A program made the translations under genes and the position numbers. Positions 1 through 12,528 of a stretch of 64,000 nt of DNA are shown here, one piece after another; within the stretch, counting starts at the first letter, position 1, and each line of letters opens with the position of its first letter. Under the pieces are notes generated by a model. It did no database searches. It was not told the origin of the DNA and saw only the letters and a program-made list of their open reading frames with translations. The stretch comes from Elmis aenea. Lineage: Eukaryota > Arthropoda > Insecta > Coleoptera > Elmidae. The stretch is taken from the NCBI GenBank assembly GCA_947652605.1, contig OX393581.1, positions 29,878,788 through 29,942,787 of the forward strand, in the 5' to 3' direction.

Positions 1-5
1 GTACC

Positions 6-1893
6 CAAGGGCGGATCCAGCCGTCCATCTTAGGGGGGGTAATTAAAACTTTCAGTGGGCCCTTGTCAATTATTGGCCTCCGCTGAGTTTTTCTTCCTTT
101 CAACTTTAATCACCAATTGTTTCGCTTCGCCCCTTAATAATTGTAATATTCAATTTTTCAAATGAAAAACAAGCCTATGGCTATAAGTATACGGGAAGTG
201 TAGAATAAATATTACTATTTATGTAATATATAGTTTTAATTTAGGCAATAATACATTGAACTAAAACTAATTCTATTAACACAAAAAGTACTTTATTTAA
301 TTGTAAGCGATAGTAAATATACGCAGGGCCGTTCATCTATATGTCGAGGCCTGGGTGCAAACATTTGTTTTGGGGCCCCCTATAAAAATTTTATTTGGAA
401 AATTTTTACATTGAACTAATAAAATTTGAACTCTAAGATATATAAATTCCCATATCCAATATTTCGGGTTGGTATTTACTGCAGTGCATAATACGTTTAT
501 TAACAACAATAAGTTTTTATTACAACACACCACAAATTAAATTTTTTTTAAATTCTATGAGACATCAGTTTTAGATTGGGCATTAAACAGCCCATTTTTA
601 AATTATATCTTCAAAGTTTCTCATTGTAACTTCTTTTTTTTTTTTCGATGGATAATATTGCTAAAAAATTACGTTTCTCTTAAAACATTGTATATTTGAG
701 GTATGTTTTAAATAATTTTAATTTACTAGACAAGCGCTCTGCACTCACCACAGACCACAGTGACCAGAAGTGTTAAATAAATTCCAAGTGCAATGTAAAT
801 GTTGGGGAAAACTATAATACATAAAATTCGGTAAATTAAAGCAGATTAGTGGTTTGGATTTTTATTATATTATATTTAATATTAAAAAACTTCGTTTGTA
901 ACTTCTTTCTCATTTAAAACATCCAAATTTGTTTTTGCAAAACTGATTTACATATTTTTTTAACAGTTCAGGCGAGCAAGTTTCTTTAACAAAAAAATCA
1001 GTATTTTTTATTTTTGTAAAATTTAAGGAACTGACTTAAATCGTTCGTCTATTTGAGAAATCAAGGTGTCGATAACTTGTTACGGGTCATCTAAAGTTTC
1101 ACCAGTACCTATCTCATCGAAAAAAAACGTTTTTATTTTACATATACGATGCGTAGGAATTTTTGCACTTCCACCTCCTTAATCCTTGACAAATTATTTA
1201 CTTCATCTTAATGATTTTTCGAATTCAATATTTTTAAATGTTAAGTACGTGTTGCTCTAAAAAAGCTGATTCTGTCATGTCTTTGAAGCTAATAATTTAT
1301 TACTATCCTCTTGTGTATATTTTGTTTTAATTTTTTAATTTTCGCTTTCCATTCCAAAAACGATATTATGGCCTGTACAATTTGAACTGTTCCTGCCCTT
1401 TTTATACACTGTTTTAAACAACTGTTACTTCTCATTATTTTTTAATTTTTATTTTAAAAGTTTTCTTTCCATTACAACTGATAAATTATTTTTTATCGAT
1501 TGCCGTTTTGGGGTCCTCTACGTCGGGGGCCCGGGTGCATTGCATTTTAAAGTGGGGTATATGTCGGAGTTACATTTTTTATATGTTTCAAAAGCATTGT
1601 CAGATAGGTACATTTTTGTTTAACTGAAATTTCTTTTGCCATTCTAATGTCCAAAAATCGATTGCAGATTTAAGCTTTAATTTTATTAGATCGTCGTTTT
1701 CAAATAAGTACTTTATTTAAATAAGTGACCATTGAATTTATAAATTCATTTATAAATTCATTTATATCTTCACTAGACTTTGTTATAAAAAGCGGGAACG
1801 CAGGAAATAAAATATTTGTAAAACTTAATTTTTTAAAATATCTTTGTCTTAGGGGGTAATTACCCCATTTACCCCCTCCTGGATCCACCACTG
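6..1893. mobile_element. Decayed hAT DNA transposon
   Basis: The left end (CAAGGGCGGATCCAG) and the right end (reverse complement CAGTGGTGGATCCAGG) form imperfect terminal inverted repeats of the CAGNGGCGGATCC type seen in many hAT elements. Both ends are followed by G-runs and a taattac/ggtaatt motif. The sequence gtacc lies at positions 1-5 and recurs at 1896-1900 inside gagtaccg, which fits an 8-bp target duplication whose left copy is cut by the window edge. A diverged direct repeat of about 45 bp sits at 340-385 and 1520-1562. The interior is AT-rich and full of stops. Family from TIR and duplication: hAT; autonomy clearly lost. Confidence 0.65.
1026..1130 (-). pseudogene. hAT transposase remnant
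   Basis: On the minus strand, 1026-1073 reads IDTLISQIDERFKSVP. This resembles the segment of hAT-type (KRAB/MYM-like) transposases that carries an F-I/L-D-x-L-I-x-Q-L-x-x-R-F pattern. The same frame continues upstream as GETLDDP but is interrupted by a TAA, so no product is possible. The piece lies in the middle of the 6-1893 element, in the expected place for its transposase. Recognition rests on one short motif, so the family call is moderate. Confidence 0.4.
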
Positions 1894-2020
1894 GAGTACC
1901 GTTAATCAAACTATTAGGAGTAATCGATTTTAAACTGGCATTGCTGAATCACTGTATATTAATATTTTGTTGAAGACCTGTATCTGTCCATATTTTTAAA
2001 AACAAAATTCATTTAAAATT

Positions 2021-2680
2021 AGAAATACAACACACCGAGAAAATTTAAAAGTAAAATCAATAAGAAATAAAATAGAAGAAGGAATACTACTAGGGGTGGG
2101 CGATATATCGATATATCGATAAATATCGATATAATTTTGATATCGATATATCGATATATCGATATTCCGACATTCCGATATATCGATATTTTAAGGACGA
2201 GAAGCTTTTTTTTTTTTTTTTAGGCCACCAGTCTCTTTTTTCACTTTTTTACCGACTTTTTTTAGCTTCGCGCCACTTTTATATCGAAATTTCGATATGT
2301 CGATATATATCGATATATCGATATTCCGATATATCGATATATCGATATATATCGATATAATTTCGATATCGATATTCGATATCGAAATTTGGATATCGCC
2401 CACCCCTAAATACTACAATGATTCGGACATGTAAAACATATGGACAACACAAGGTTAACAAGAAAAGTGTTTGAAGAAAGAAGTACTAAGGGGAAAACGA
2501 GAGGCAGGCCAAGAAAAAGGTGGCAGGAAGGAGTAAAACAAGCAGTTGTAGGGAATAAGAATCAAAACAGAAGAGAATGGAGGAAGATATGGAAGACTTC
2601 AACAAATGAAAACTCAACTTCACCCTATGCCTTACACCCGTGACGGTAGATAGGCGACATGGATTAAGTAAGCATTACAG
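2021..2680 (+). pseudogene. Non-LTR retrotransposon (LINE) 3' tail
   Basis: This is the C-terminal tail of a LINE reverse-transcriptase protein. Before the inserted MITE the frame reads SIRNKIEEGILL. After it, at 2417-2643, the frame gives Q-stop-FGHVKHM, then KGKTRGRPRKRWQEGV. The FGHV-R/K-M box followed by a basic RGRPRKRW segment is typical of the end of many arthropod LINE ORF2 proteins, where the stop position is usually tryptophan. The frame is continuous if the MITE and one copy of its 8-bp duplication are ignored, so the LINE copy came first. A dead, 5'-truncated copy. Confidence 0.7.
2091..2408. mobile_element. hAT MITE with ATCGATAT-rich inverted arms
   Basis: The ends are TAGGGGTGGGCGATAT and its inverse, flanked by perfect 8-bp target duplications aatactac at 2083-2090 and 2409-2416. 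The arms are packed with overlapping ATATCGATAT palindromes. No coding capacity; the apparent ORFs here are translations of the simple-sequence arms. The TAGGGGTGGGC terminus and 8-bp duplication place it in hAT. It is inserted inside the LINE tail at 2021-2680, so it is the younger of the two. Confidence 0.9.
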
Positions 2681-2686
2681 AATATA

Positions 2687-3618
2687 CCGGGTGATTCAGT
2701 TTGACTGTCGCACCCCTATAACTTTTTAATTATTGAAAGCAACCCCAACAAACCTTATGTTTTTGGAAACGGCAACAAATTCTCTATTAAATGATGTACA
2801 GTTGTTATCTCTACGATGACGTATGTCAATTCCGCGATAGGTACACAGATTTTTTTTTAAATTACATAATATACATTTTTTTGTTGATTCGGATAGAGAA
2901 TTTAATTCTGAATCTGACCATGTGTTAAAAAAGTATGCTTACATAAGAAATTTTTCGAGAAAAATCAGTTCAAAGTTCAAATCATAGCAAACAGTCCATT
3001 TAACAAAACAAAAAACGATCGAATCTTAAAAATTATACTGTCACTATCAATAGAAATATATTAAAAATTAATTTTTAATTAAAATAAAAACAAAAATAAT
3101 AAACGTTGACATAAAAAAATTAGACTCTAATTTCAATCAAGCTGTTACAAATAGAGGACAACTGTGTTTGGAATGTGAATACATTAAAGCCTAATTTTTC
3201 ATGTCGACGTTTATTAATTGTTTTTATTTTTATTAAAAATTAATTGTTAATACATTTCCATTTATAGTTACAGTATAATTTTTAAGGTTTGATCGTTTTT
3301 TGTTCTGTTAAATAGACTGTTTGCTATGATTTGAATAAACTTTTAACTGGTTTTTCTCGAAACATTTCTTATGTAAGCATACCTTTTTAATACACAGTCG
3401 GATTCAGAATTAAATTCTCTATCCGAATCAACAACAAAATGTATACTATGTAATTAAAAAAAAAAAAACAGTTGCCTATCGCGGATTTGACATACGTCTT
3501 CGTAGAGATAACAAATGCACATCATTTTGTCGCCGTTTCCAAAAATATAAGGTTTGTTGGGGTTATTTTCAATAATTTAAAAGTTATAGGGGTGCGACAG
3601 TCAAACTGAATTACCCGG
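2687..3618. mobile_element. Foldback element, CCGGGTGATTC family
   Basis: Starts CCGGGTGATTCAGTTTGAC and ends with its inverse, with TA on the left and TG (a likely mutated TA) on the right. The arms run for several hundred bases and include TGTCGCACCCCTATAAC near each end, leaving only a short spacer. No open reading frame. A second member lies at 62119-62775. The TA target and long arms suggest a Tc1/mariner-type non-autonomous element, by inference. Confidence 0.85.
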
Positions 3619-5084
3619 TGTAGCGAATGTTTTAATATCGTTGTTTTTTTGAATTCCGTTTGAATCCCATTTTTAAAAAGCCCTTTTGTAAAACATTAAA
3701 AAAAACATATTACTATTTGTCAGTGTTAGTTTTACATTACGCATTTCTCGGTTCAATAAACAAAGAACCCAACAGAGCTTTTTTTGGAAGCGTTTCAAGA
3801 CATACCTATTATTTATTTAAAAAAATGTAATTGTTGTTTCAAGTTACCGTTACTTCGAATTATTTATACAAGACAAATATTGTCTATTAAAAAAAGTCTG
3901 TTAAAGTTGAAAACGCCTGCGCATAATTTTCATTGGATCTGCAAAGGTCAAAAGTAATTACTATAATGATTTTTATTATTGCTTTAGCTTCAAAAAAAAA
4001 AACGTTTATAATTTAGTAACAATTTTTCAAAGCGAAGTTGAAATAAAATTTGAGGAAAAAGGGAACATTGGTATGGGGTAAGTTATATATTAAAATTATT
4101 TTACATTCAAAAAATTAAATTTTAACAGAACAGCAGAGCTGTAAAATAATATTGACGGAAAAAACCGAATATACATAGACTTCACTCTCAGGGTTACAGG
4201 TAGGGAATTTTTGGAAGTCCAAGACAAGAATTAAAAACATCACAATTATTGTGACCAAGGCTTGCGTTTAATACCGCAAATTATTTTACTTTTTCTGTTT
4301 TAAAAAGACGTTTTAATGTTAAAATATTGAGTAAATTATAACCCATATCCCAAATGACTTGATAATGAAGATACCGAAAATAGATAGTAACAAATGACAA
4401 CATTCTGGAACTTAAAACTTCTGCATTCTGCCTTGTTATCGGCGTCAGGCAATAATGCGGGATGGCATGGACCGAGGATGTCCGCGACGCTCGAACGCGA
4501 CGCTTGTTGACGTCATCTCGCCACAGAGACGTATTCAAAGTAAATTGATATTAAATAGTTTTCGAGCATTTCGAGCAAATATTAACATGTATATCTTAAA
4601 TCATAGCTTAGATGCAGGGTGTTAAAATGTTTGACTTAAGTCCAAAATCACAGAAAAACTGCAAAAGATAAATATAAAATTGTTGCTCCATCTTTCTAAA
4701 AAAATTATTTAATTATTTTTAGCTTTTAATTTCTTTAAATAAAAATTTACGAATTTTTATTTGATGTTTATAACTATTTTGGAAGACTGTTGCGGAATGG
4801 TTGCTAGGGAAATCGGTGGTTGCTAAGATAATTGCGTTGATATTTACATTGCGCATTTGCATAAACTGATCATGGCTACGCAAGACCGGATAACTTCCAT
4901 TTGACTTTAGGTATCGTTAGATTTAATTATGGAATTTGAATTATTTTAAAATGCTGTTGAGGTATTTTTACACATGAACGTGTACAACGAAAGGCCTTTG
5001 CTAGTTACACTCCCAATTTTTTTTTAAAGCTGGAATACACTGTCGTGTGAGAAATTCCCTATTTTACTTTTAACTGCTCATAAC
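3619..5084. other. AT-rich, no gene recognised
   Basis: Mostly single-copy-looking AT-rich sequence. The exception is a short GC-richer patch at about 4430-4520, which keeps an 85-codon minus-strand frame (4281-4538) open. I see no splice-site pairing or domain that would make this a gene. Confidence 0.5.
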
Positions 5085-5240
5085 GATCGGATTGGGAAAT
5101 GTATACCACCTCGACAAGTTAGGAATTCTTAACGACAATTTTTACACTACAGAATATGTTCTAAACACGACAAATTAGGAATTCTTGGCGACTATTTTTA
5201 CTCAGCATGACAAATTTTGTTATTTTACCACTAAAGACTT
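5085..5240. repeat. Imperfect tandem duplication
   Basis: Two diverged units, each containing CGACAARTTAGGAATTCTT followed by CGAC-ATTTTTAC, lie head to tail. There are only two copies, so this is a local duplication and not a satellite. Confidence 0.6.
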
Positions 5241-5560
5241 TATAACACAAGAAGCTTTTATGTCAGGTTAGGTTTACATCGATATTTAACCCTTTCGTCA
5301 CCTTCATATACCTTTTTATTAGTCTGAAGCTTCCTGAAAGTCTTTTATCCAGGTTTGAGCTTTTTCCCGCGTTTTCTGGGTACTTTGAAAACTTTGTGAT
5401 TATCTTCTCCTGTATCATCTTTCTCATGGTCTTCAAATAATGTTATTGTTGCTATTAATTTACACTATAAGGGTGAATAATTAAAATGTTATGCATATAC
5501 ATTATTAATATACGTATCTTTACCTGATTCTGAGAAAAACTATACACAGATCCTCTAACG

Positions 5561-5791
5561 CAGTGGTCTCAAACCTTTTGTGGTCTAGGATCACTTTTTA
5601 TGTCAAATTTGTACCCAACCCAAGATCTACTTTTGAAAACCTATAAAATTATTGCCGCAAAATTGTATTGTTTATTAAAGTATTGCATAGCATAACAAAG
5701 ATAAATAGGTATGGGGAAAAATTGAATATCTAAAATATTAAAACCTCGATATCGATCAGTGAGGACGCGATCGACAGATTGCAGACCACTG
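5561..5791. mobile_element. hAT MITE with perfect target duplication
   Basis: Begins CAGTGGTCTCAAACC and ends GCAGACCACTG, flanked on both sides by the 8-bp direct repeat ctctaacg (5553-5560 and 5792-5799). At 231 bp it has no coding capacity. TIR and duplication length are diagnostic of hAT, and the intact duplication suggests a fairly recent insertion. Confidence 0.9.
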
Positions 5792-5799
5792 CTCTAACG

Positions 5800-8700
5800 T
5801 ACTTGTAACACAGTTTTCATATTTAACAGTGTACCTACCTTTTTATGCCGTTTTGCCGTTCATTTACAGTTTTTACCGTTCAAACACATATTTTGCCGTT
5901 AAACTAATTATTTTGTCGTAATTTGAATAATAAGTCGTAATACATAAGCTTGTCGCGAAGAACTTTAACTAGTCGGCCCGAAAAATGCTGCCCGGTCGGA
6001 ATCATCTATTAAAAATTGCTGTTTATTCAGATCTCGCTAACTGGTTTTGTTGTACATAAGGCTAATTACGCAATAGTTATTTTTCCCATACAAAAAAATA
6101 GAAGATTTTTGTAGGTTTGCAAACACTAAAAAAGAATGAACTCTTATTATATGATTTAGCTTGAAAAATATTTAATACATACTTTTGTCTTAGCATTACG
6201 ATTTTATTAAACTCATTGTTTTATTCACTTTTTTTTTAATATTCTGTTTTTACTTATTATCTTAAAGAATTATCTTCCTGTACCTTCTCATTTATTGTCA
6301 GTGTTAAGTGGAATGAATTTGTAACTTATATAAAATGAAAACAGGGAACAGCTGATTAAAGCTTAGATAATGAATGGAGATATTTATGATAAGATTGTCT
6401 ATTGCTAACTGTGGAACTTGTAAGCTGTGGCAATAATATGCCAATTAAGGCTATTTGCAAAGCGGTTTCAAGAAACAAGTTTAATCGTTGATTGCAAATA
6501 TATATGATATGTTATTGATTACTGGTTGGCTATCCTATATGATAACATGTTTATATTTCGTCCAATGATCAACAAGATCTCACTAGATTTTATACGCATA
6601 TTAAATATCTTGCCTATTAAGTATTTCCATGTCCGTTAATGATCTCGTTAATTAAACTTTAAATTGAAATTAACCAATGGGTAATAATCGTATATTTATT
6701 TTTCAACTGCAAGTTTTTAGCGCTACGTTCATTGACTGTGTATCACCGTTGATATTTATTTATAACCTTCGTCTTTTAGAGCAATGTTTATTTTTAGATG
6801 TAAAACTGACCCCAAAAAATTAATTTGGAAAAGCAAGTGTTTACATTTGCTAATACTACCTTTAAAGGAAATTATACTAATGGAATACGCAATTTTGGAA
6901 CACTCTTTTATTCATTAGCAGCAAATACTTTATGTATTCCACCAATTTAAAATGCACTTTTTGAGAGTACTGGTAATGAAAAAGACTTTTTTAACCATGT
7001 TTAATTTCACTTTAATTTGTGAAAACAAAAGCTGTTTATTTCGAACATAATAAAAAAAAGTCAGTTAATGCAGTAGTCTCCATAAAATGCTTAAAATCGA
7101 CAGATATTTAATTAACGCATGGCGCAAACGTAAAAAAACAATTTTAGTCAATGATTAAACAGTTATTTAAAAATAAACTGACCTAAGGAGAATAATATCT
7201 TCATAATGGTATCAAATTTCGTCAAAAAACTTTAGGTGAGGCAGGGTGTGGTCAACTCCAAATTTAAAAAATACTCAAAATAACACGAAAACATTTACTC
7301 TAATCGATGCCCTTACACATAAATACTAGAAATGGAATTGGTTGAATGATGGAAAACTAAATGGGAGGTTTTTCAAGAGAAATAATTAGTAATTTTCATA
7401 AAATTTGACAAACCCCGTCTCTCCATTTACGGGTTAAAAGAAGTAACTTTCAGTTCGTAAGGCTGACGTTGAGGGCGCCACGCGCCACTTTATCTTTTAG
7501 TGTTTTTCCGTTTAGCAGAATCATTTTATATGAGGTCAGTTACAATATTTACGTAGTTTAATTGAGCACTTGTTAAAATGTTAAGTACTTTCATTTTTTT
7601 AAAGTTTTTTAGAATATGACACTGCTTTTTTAAAGTAAAAATATCAAGTATCTTAAGACAGAAGTAGCGCAAGCTTTTTCCATATCTAGTCATTCAATAA
7701 ATATATTCTCTCCGACCACAACACTATTTAGATTTGTTAGCTTCTTTATGTTTAAGGCGTACTTATTCTTAGTGTTATGAATGAACGTTCCTCACATGTT
7801 TGCTTTTAGTAGAGGCTTGAATTGAGCTGTAAAATAAAATATGAGATATTTCAAAATTTTCTACCTCATTTATTTTTATAAATCCGCAAATTACCACATT
7901 AAAATTCATCAAGTAACTTTGAGTAGTATATTTACATTAAAAATGATAAAATTTTAAAATTTACATTAAGTTGAATATTAATACGATCTTGAGATTTCAA
8001 ATGCGTGTTTCTAAATAAACTGTATTTGCAGATGTAGTTTTTGACCAACTAAGTTATTATGTGAAGTGACAAGACTTTGTGAAACCGTTTCAGGACAATT
8101 TTAATAAGTGTTTTTTACATAAAGATAGCAGAAATTAAAAGCTAAATGATTTAAATAGAAAAGTTAGGATACATAATGGCTAAAATTTCATTCTCATGAT
8201 TCATGAATTTAAAATTAGTTTATTGTTATCGCAGTTAAAGTACAATTCTGGGAGTTGTATTTCATCAACACTTAAAATTAATTCGCTATTAGCGTCCAAA
8301 TCTTTATCGCCGTTTTGTTAATAAAGTTTTGTCAGTAGGCTGTTATCATATATCTATTAGCAACATTACCTCATTCTACAGCGCAGTCCTAATGAATTAT
8401 TACGGTGTGAACTGTTTTACTAACGATAATTCTTTTAGCCTTGTCCCGATGATCAGGTTCATACTTTTGTTTTGTTGTTTTTATTTTAAACTTGTAGATC
8501 AGAATATTCATTAATAAAATTAGTAATCTTGTTGATTTTATTTTTAATAATTAAATGTTTTTTGCTGAACGTATTTAATTTGCATACAATGCTCACTAAA
8601 AATTAAATATTTACTTACAAATTATTTCCGGTGTAAATTGCTTATGTCGTAACTGTAATTAAATGCTAAAGTTTCGTTTAAATGATATTATTAATAAACG

Positions 8701-9999
8701 TTTCATTAAAGAGTTTAATCGGATTCTTATAAAATATTGTAGTTTTATAAAATGTTTGTGAGCATCTTCCTAATTAAGTGTAGTAGACAAGTTCATGCAA
8801 TACAAAAGACACTTTGCTTCTATTCGGTGTTTTCTTGTTAGTTTTATGGTTCTTAAACTTTTAGAAAAAATCGTTTGTAGAATAATACGCGTAAAGAATA
8901 TTCTTTTGATTCTTATTACCTACCTATTTAGGAAATCTATTTTACGTTATATAAAAAACTGTTTATTTCAGCTTCTATTATATTTTAGTAGTAGGATTAA
9001 TAATTTTGCAATAATATTTGTTTTTGTAGTAATGTTTTATAACTTTGTTTTTTTTTTTAAATTTTGGTCTTTCGAGAAAATTTTGGCAAATTTAAGATAA
9101 TGCTATTATGCTTGATTTTAGCACGCGGGTACATCGCTCCTAATTGGAATGATTTTTTGGGATAATAAACGTTTTCTTCTCATTGCAACAAACGTTAGGC
9201 GACGATTGAATATGGAGTGAAATAATGAAAATTGCTGAATTAAAGAATGGGTGCACTTTCTGACATTTTGAATCACGTGTGTAAGTGTTGAAATATTTTT
9301 ATTTGTGTATTTGCATCAAAAAACAATAAAAATCTTTCAAAGTGAATTTTTACAGGACCAGTAACGACATTAATAAAAGACAAAATTTTGTGAGCTTCAT
9401 CTATTTTGTTCAATTGTAAAATTATGGATAAACATATTCTTTTCACTTCTTCCGAATCTGCCTCTTATTTAATAAATCATTGCAGAACGACTTAAAAGAT
9501 TAACGCCGTATTTATTGCTATAAATTATAAAGTGGTTTATTCGTGTTAATCGAATATATTACTGACTTGAAAAATCTTTAAAAAAGAAGCGAAGGGGGAG
9601 ATTTAACTAAAAATACTATTAACTGCGTCACTGTCTTAACTTGTAATTTAACAGAAACATTTTTTTAAAAATAACATTTGGTGCTAACGATAACAAGAAG
9701 GCTGTTTTTAATAATAAATGTGTTTTATTTTTAAGTTTTGTTGTGAGTATTAAATGCTTTATGGTTATCTAAAAAATATGATAGAGAATATTGAATATTT
9801 ATTCGGTAACAGATTTAGGTTGATGTAAAAATATTAGTCGAACACATAGGAAGGTTAATCATGTATGATATAATATAGAATGTGTAATTAACTTGACGTA
9901 AATCCACGAACGTTTATTTTTGTAGCAGTTGAAAGCCGATTTTAATTTGTAACGTGTTTTGTTTTTATTTCGGTTTATGTGCGTTTTGTATTTATAGAC
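5800..9999. other. Long AT-rich non-coding stretch
   Basis: No transposon ends, coding segments or RNA genes recognised. Short ORFs such as the one at 8795-9100 consist of low-complexity Phe/Ile/Leu/Lys codons expected from AT-rich DNA. A loose repetition of GCCGTT/GTCGTA motifs occurs at about 5840-5950. The last kilobase before the LRR exon should hold its promoter and 5' UTR, but I could not identify a start site. Confidence 0.5.
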
Positions 10000-10323
10000 A
10001 GGCGCGGATGAATGTGCAAAACGTAGCCCTTTTGTCGTAGTTTTTGTGGAACAATTGTGCGAGCGTTTAAAATATTTCTCACGTACTAAATTTCGTCATT
10101 TCGTGAACATTTTAGTCGAGGCGATCATCTTAAAAACTGTGTTTAACATGTGTGTATTTTGCGGTTGTACATTTTGTGGAGTGATATTATGAGCGAACTC
10201 TTTGGCAATCCGTACCTGGAGGCAGAATGTAGTGGAGGAAGCAAGAATGAAACCGGTCGCAGTCAGTAGATTGGCGACCGTGGGCAAGTGAGTGCAAGCG
10301 CGAAGTGTTCGCGTGCTGCCAGC

Positions 10324-10532
10324 ATGCGTCAGCTTCTGGTAGCAGCTGTGGTAATGATGTCCACGCTGCCGCCTAGGGTTTCAACCCTTTTTCCGACTCA
10401 GCCTCAGGATATAGCCATTTGTCCTATCCTCGAAGACCACTGTCGTTGCAGCGTTGACCAGCAAGAATTTAGTTGTAAAGCCTCCGGATTTACAAAAATC
10501 CCGTCTTCACTGCCCCACACTATCACAAAACT
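10324..10532 (+). CDS. First coding exon of a secreted or membrane leucine-rich-repeat protein
   Basis: Encodes 69 complete codons plus two bases. Residues 1-23 (MRQLLVAAVVMM...) form a hydrophobic signal peptide. Cysteines at 33, 40, 42 and 51 give the C-x6-C-x-C-x8-C spacing of an LRR N-terminal cap, followed by GFTKIPSSLPHTITKL, the usual lead-in to the first leucine-rich repeat. The ATG at 10324 is the first in frame after a TAG at 10267. An upstream GTG could extend the frame but lies in probable 5' UTR. The exon stops at CT|GTGAGT, a strong donor in phase 2 that splits a leucine codon, a common intron position in LRR genes. No following exon was found in the window. The product should enter the secretory pathway and act as an extracellular adhesion or receptor protein; the exact member cannot be named from the cap alone. 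Confidence 0.8.
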
Positions 10533-12171
10533 GTGAGTTTTAATTCTTTCGTTTCACATCCCGTCAATGAATTATGGGTAACGAATTTGTTTTCGTTGTA
10601 AAATAATTTTTTGCAACAGCTGTCGTAAATAATTTAGTGTTATAACGTGCTCGTTTTACGATATACGCTGAGAGTCGCCGTTGCGTAATCTTTGTTTTGT
10701 CTTAACACGTTGTCTTACGCAATGAACAGATTAATGGACATGTAATTTTTCCTCCGTAAGAAAAAATCTAGTTCATGCGTTTTATTGAAAGCATGAGGTA
10801 AACAAGCGCGAAGTCGGGAGTTGAGCGTTTGACAACCTGCATGCGGCAAAATATAATACAAACACATGTTTTTTTGTGGAAGCTATTTTAGGTCGTTTTA
10901 TTTATTAAATGTACGATTGGGCCAACTGTTGTGCATTTGCATACCAATTTATTAGTTCTTCAAACAAGTTTCATGTACACAAATTACGGCTATGCACGTG
11001 CAAAGTATCTGCAGATGTACCTTCATAATTAATCGACACTAGTGTAATGTATTTTATAGTCTTAATAAACTATTTAGATCACCATATAAATATTCCCTAC
11101 CGTTTTCTGATGGTTAATATTGTATTTATAGTTTCCAAACTAATTTAAAATGATGAATTATTCATTTGTCTTATCTGTGCTACTATTCGGTACGCGAACG
11201 TGAGAATTAAGTAATCCAATAAATGTTAAATATACTTTTATAAACAATCGCCAAAGTCTGATATATTACAGCTTCATAGTTTAAGCTTCTACTAAAAGTT
11301 ATGTTAATTTACAAATTTCTGATACAAAGGTTAAAATTCAACTAATATGATTATATTTTTAGTTAGCAAAATTGATTTCTTTGTGAAGTATAAACATTAG
11401 TATTATTCTTCTGATATTTCCACGTAAAATTCTCCATTAGTTAAGTTTTCTCTTTGCTTATTGAATTTTCTATGCAGCGAAAGACAAAGATTTTTTACAA
11501 AACTTTTTCTTAAAGTGAGGTAAATGAAAGTTATTAAAAGAATTTTTATTTTATACACCCAAGTGTGAATTACATGTATTGGTAAAAAAAACATGATAAA
11601 ACAGCAGACAAGCATTAAATTTTGGTCTAGTCGGAATGTTCTGCAACTTATTAAACACTAAATAGCAGAAATTACTAAAAAATATTAACCACTACCAATG
11701 AAATTACGATAAAGTCTTGTTTGGCACAGTATACATTTGATGAAACTTTATTAGTATTTCGTCGCCTGAGAGTTATTCTGTTCCATACGCTATTTTGTAG
11801 CAAATTGACTTATTCAGCATCAAGATTATGTTAAAAGTGTTCATTCCATATGCTATAACACAACCAAAATTTGAATTTTTGTGGTGATAGCAAAGTTCTG
11901 AGTGTTAACTTTCTTCCATCTCAAGAAATCTATCGACCAATTGCAGTATTATTTGTTCCAGGACCATACATTAAATGTTTTACGTTTTATTTGTTCCTTG
12001 TCCAAAATAGATTTATAACTATAAATATAAATAAAAAGACGTAAGGTTCTACTTTCAAACAATATTTGCGTTATTTGTTTTGATTCACCCAAAGTGGAAA
12101 TTACAATTTTTTTCTATGAACGTAAATATGACTGGTACAATTTAATTTCCCATTGTACTTTTAATAATATA
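10533..12171. other. Start of inferred large intron; nothing else recognised
   Basis: Begins with the GTGAGT donor of the LRR exon. The sequence is AT-rich with no transposon termini or second LRR exon visible. That the intron runs through the rest of the window is inferred from the absence of a recognisable acceptor and LRR coding segment downstream. Confidence 0.4.
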
Positions 12172-12528
12172 ATTTATTGTGCATTATGGGACGACTACAG
12201 CTGGAAGAGCTGGTAACAATATTGTCAGTGCCCTAATCAAAATTTTAAAAACTGTAGTATCAAAATACCATTACATCAATCATATTATTTTTTGGTCACA
12301 TTCATATGTTCCTTTTATTCTAAACTTATGTCATACCATTGACATCATCGACCAAAAATTCTCAAAAGCAGGCATGGAAAAGAAGTGAATTCCATCCACA
12401 GTAAAATAGAAAAGCAACTGCGTTATGTTGAAGTTTGCAGGCCAATTTCATTATTTAGAATTCTTCCTGCTACTCTGAAAACTAAAGCGCCATTGCAAAT
12501 TGTGCAAATGTCAAAAAAATGTTTTTAA
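12172..12528 (+). pseudogene. DUF7869-like transposon protein, frameshifted
   Basis: Three consecutive reading frames give one recognisable protein. IYCALWD at 12172-12192 passes by frameshift into TTAGRAGNNIVSALIKIL and on to IIDQKFSKAG (12191-12380). A second shift leads into EVNSIHSKIEKQLRYVEV, ending PLQIVQMSKKCF-stop (12382-12528). The order aromatic-E/D-T-T-GRAGN-ASAL, then W-S-(D)-S-C, then E-V-D-S-I-H-S-I-E is what I recall of the DUF7869-type RNase-H-like proteins abundant in insect and other animal genomes, often transposon-linked. The usual W-S-D-S-C-V-P-Q-N-R-N box has decayed to WSHSYVPFILN, so it is inactive. No flanking TIRs recognised. Family name from memory; coding origin is secure. 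Confidence 0.6.

Noticed and set aside
2191..2461. Ile/Tyr/Asp/Ser repeat ORFs
   Set aside because: Translation of ATATCGATAT repeats in a hAT MITE.
4281..4538. 85-codon minus-strand ORF in a GC-richer patch
   Set aside because: The N-terminal half looks protein-like, but the C-terminal half is AT-driven, no domain is recognisable and no splice context is visible.
8795..9100. 101-codon plus-strand ORF
   Set aside because: Mostly Phe/Ile/Leu/Lys/Arg from AT-rich DNA; no real protein features.
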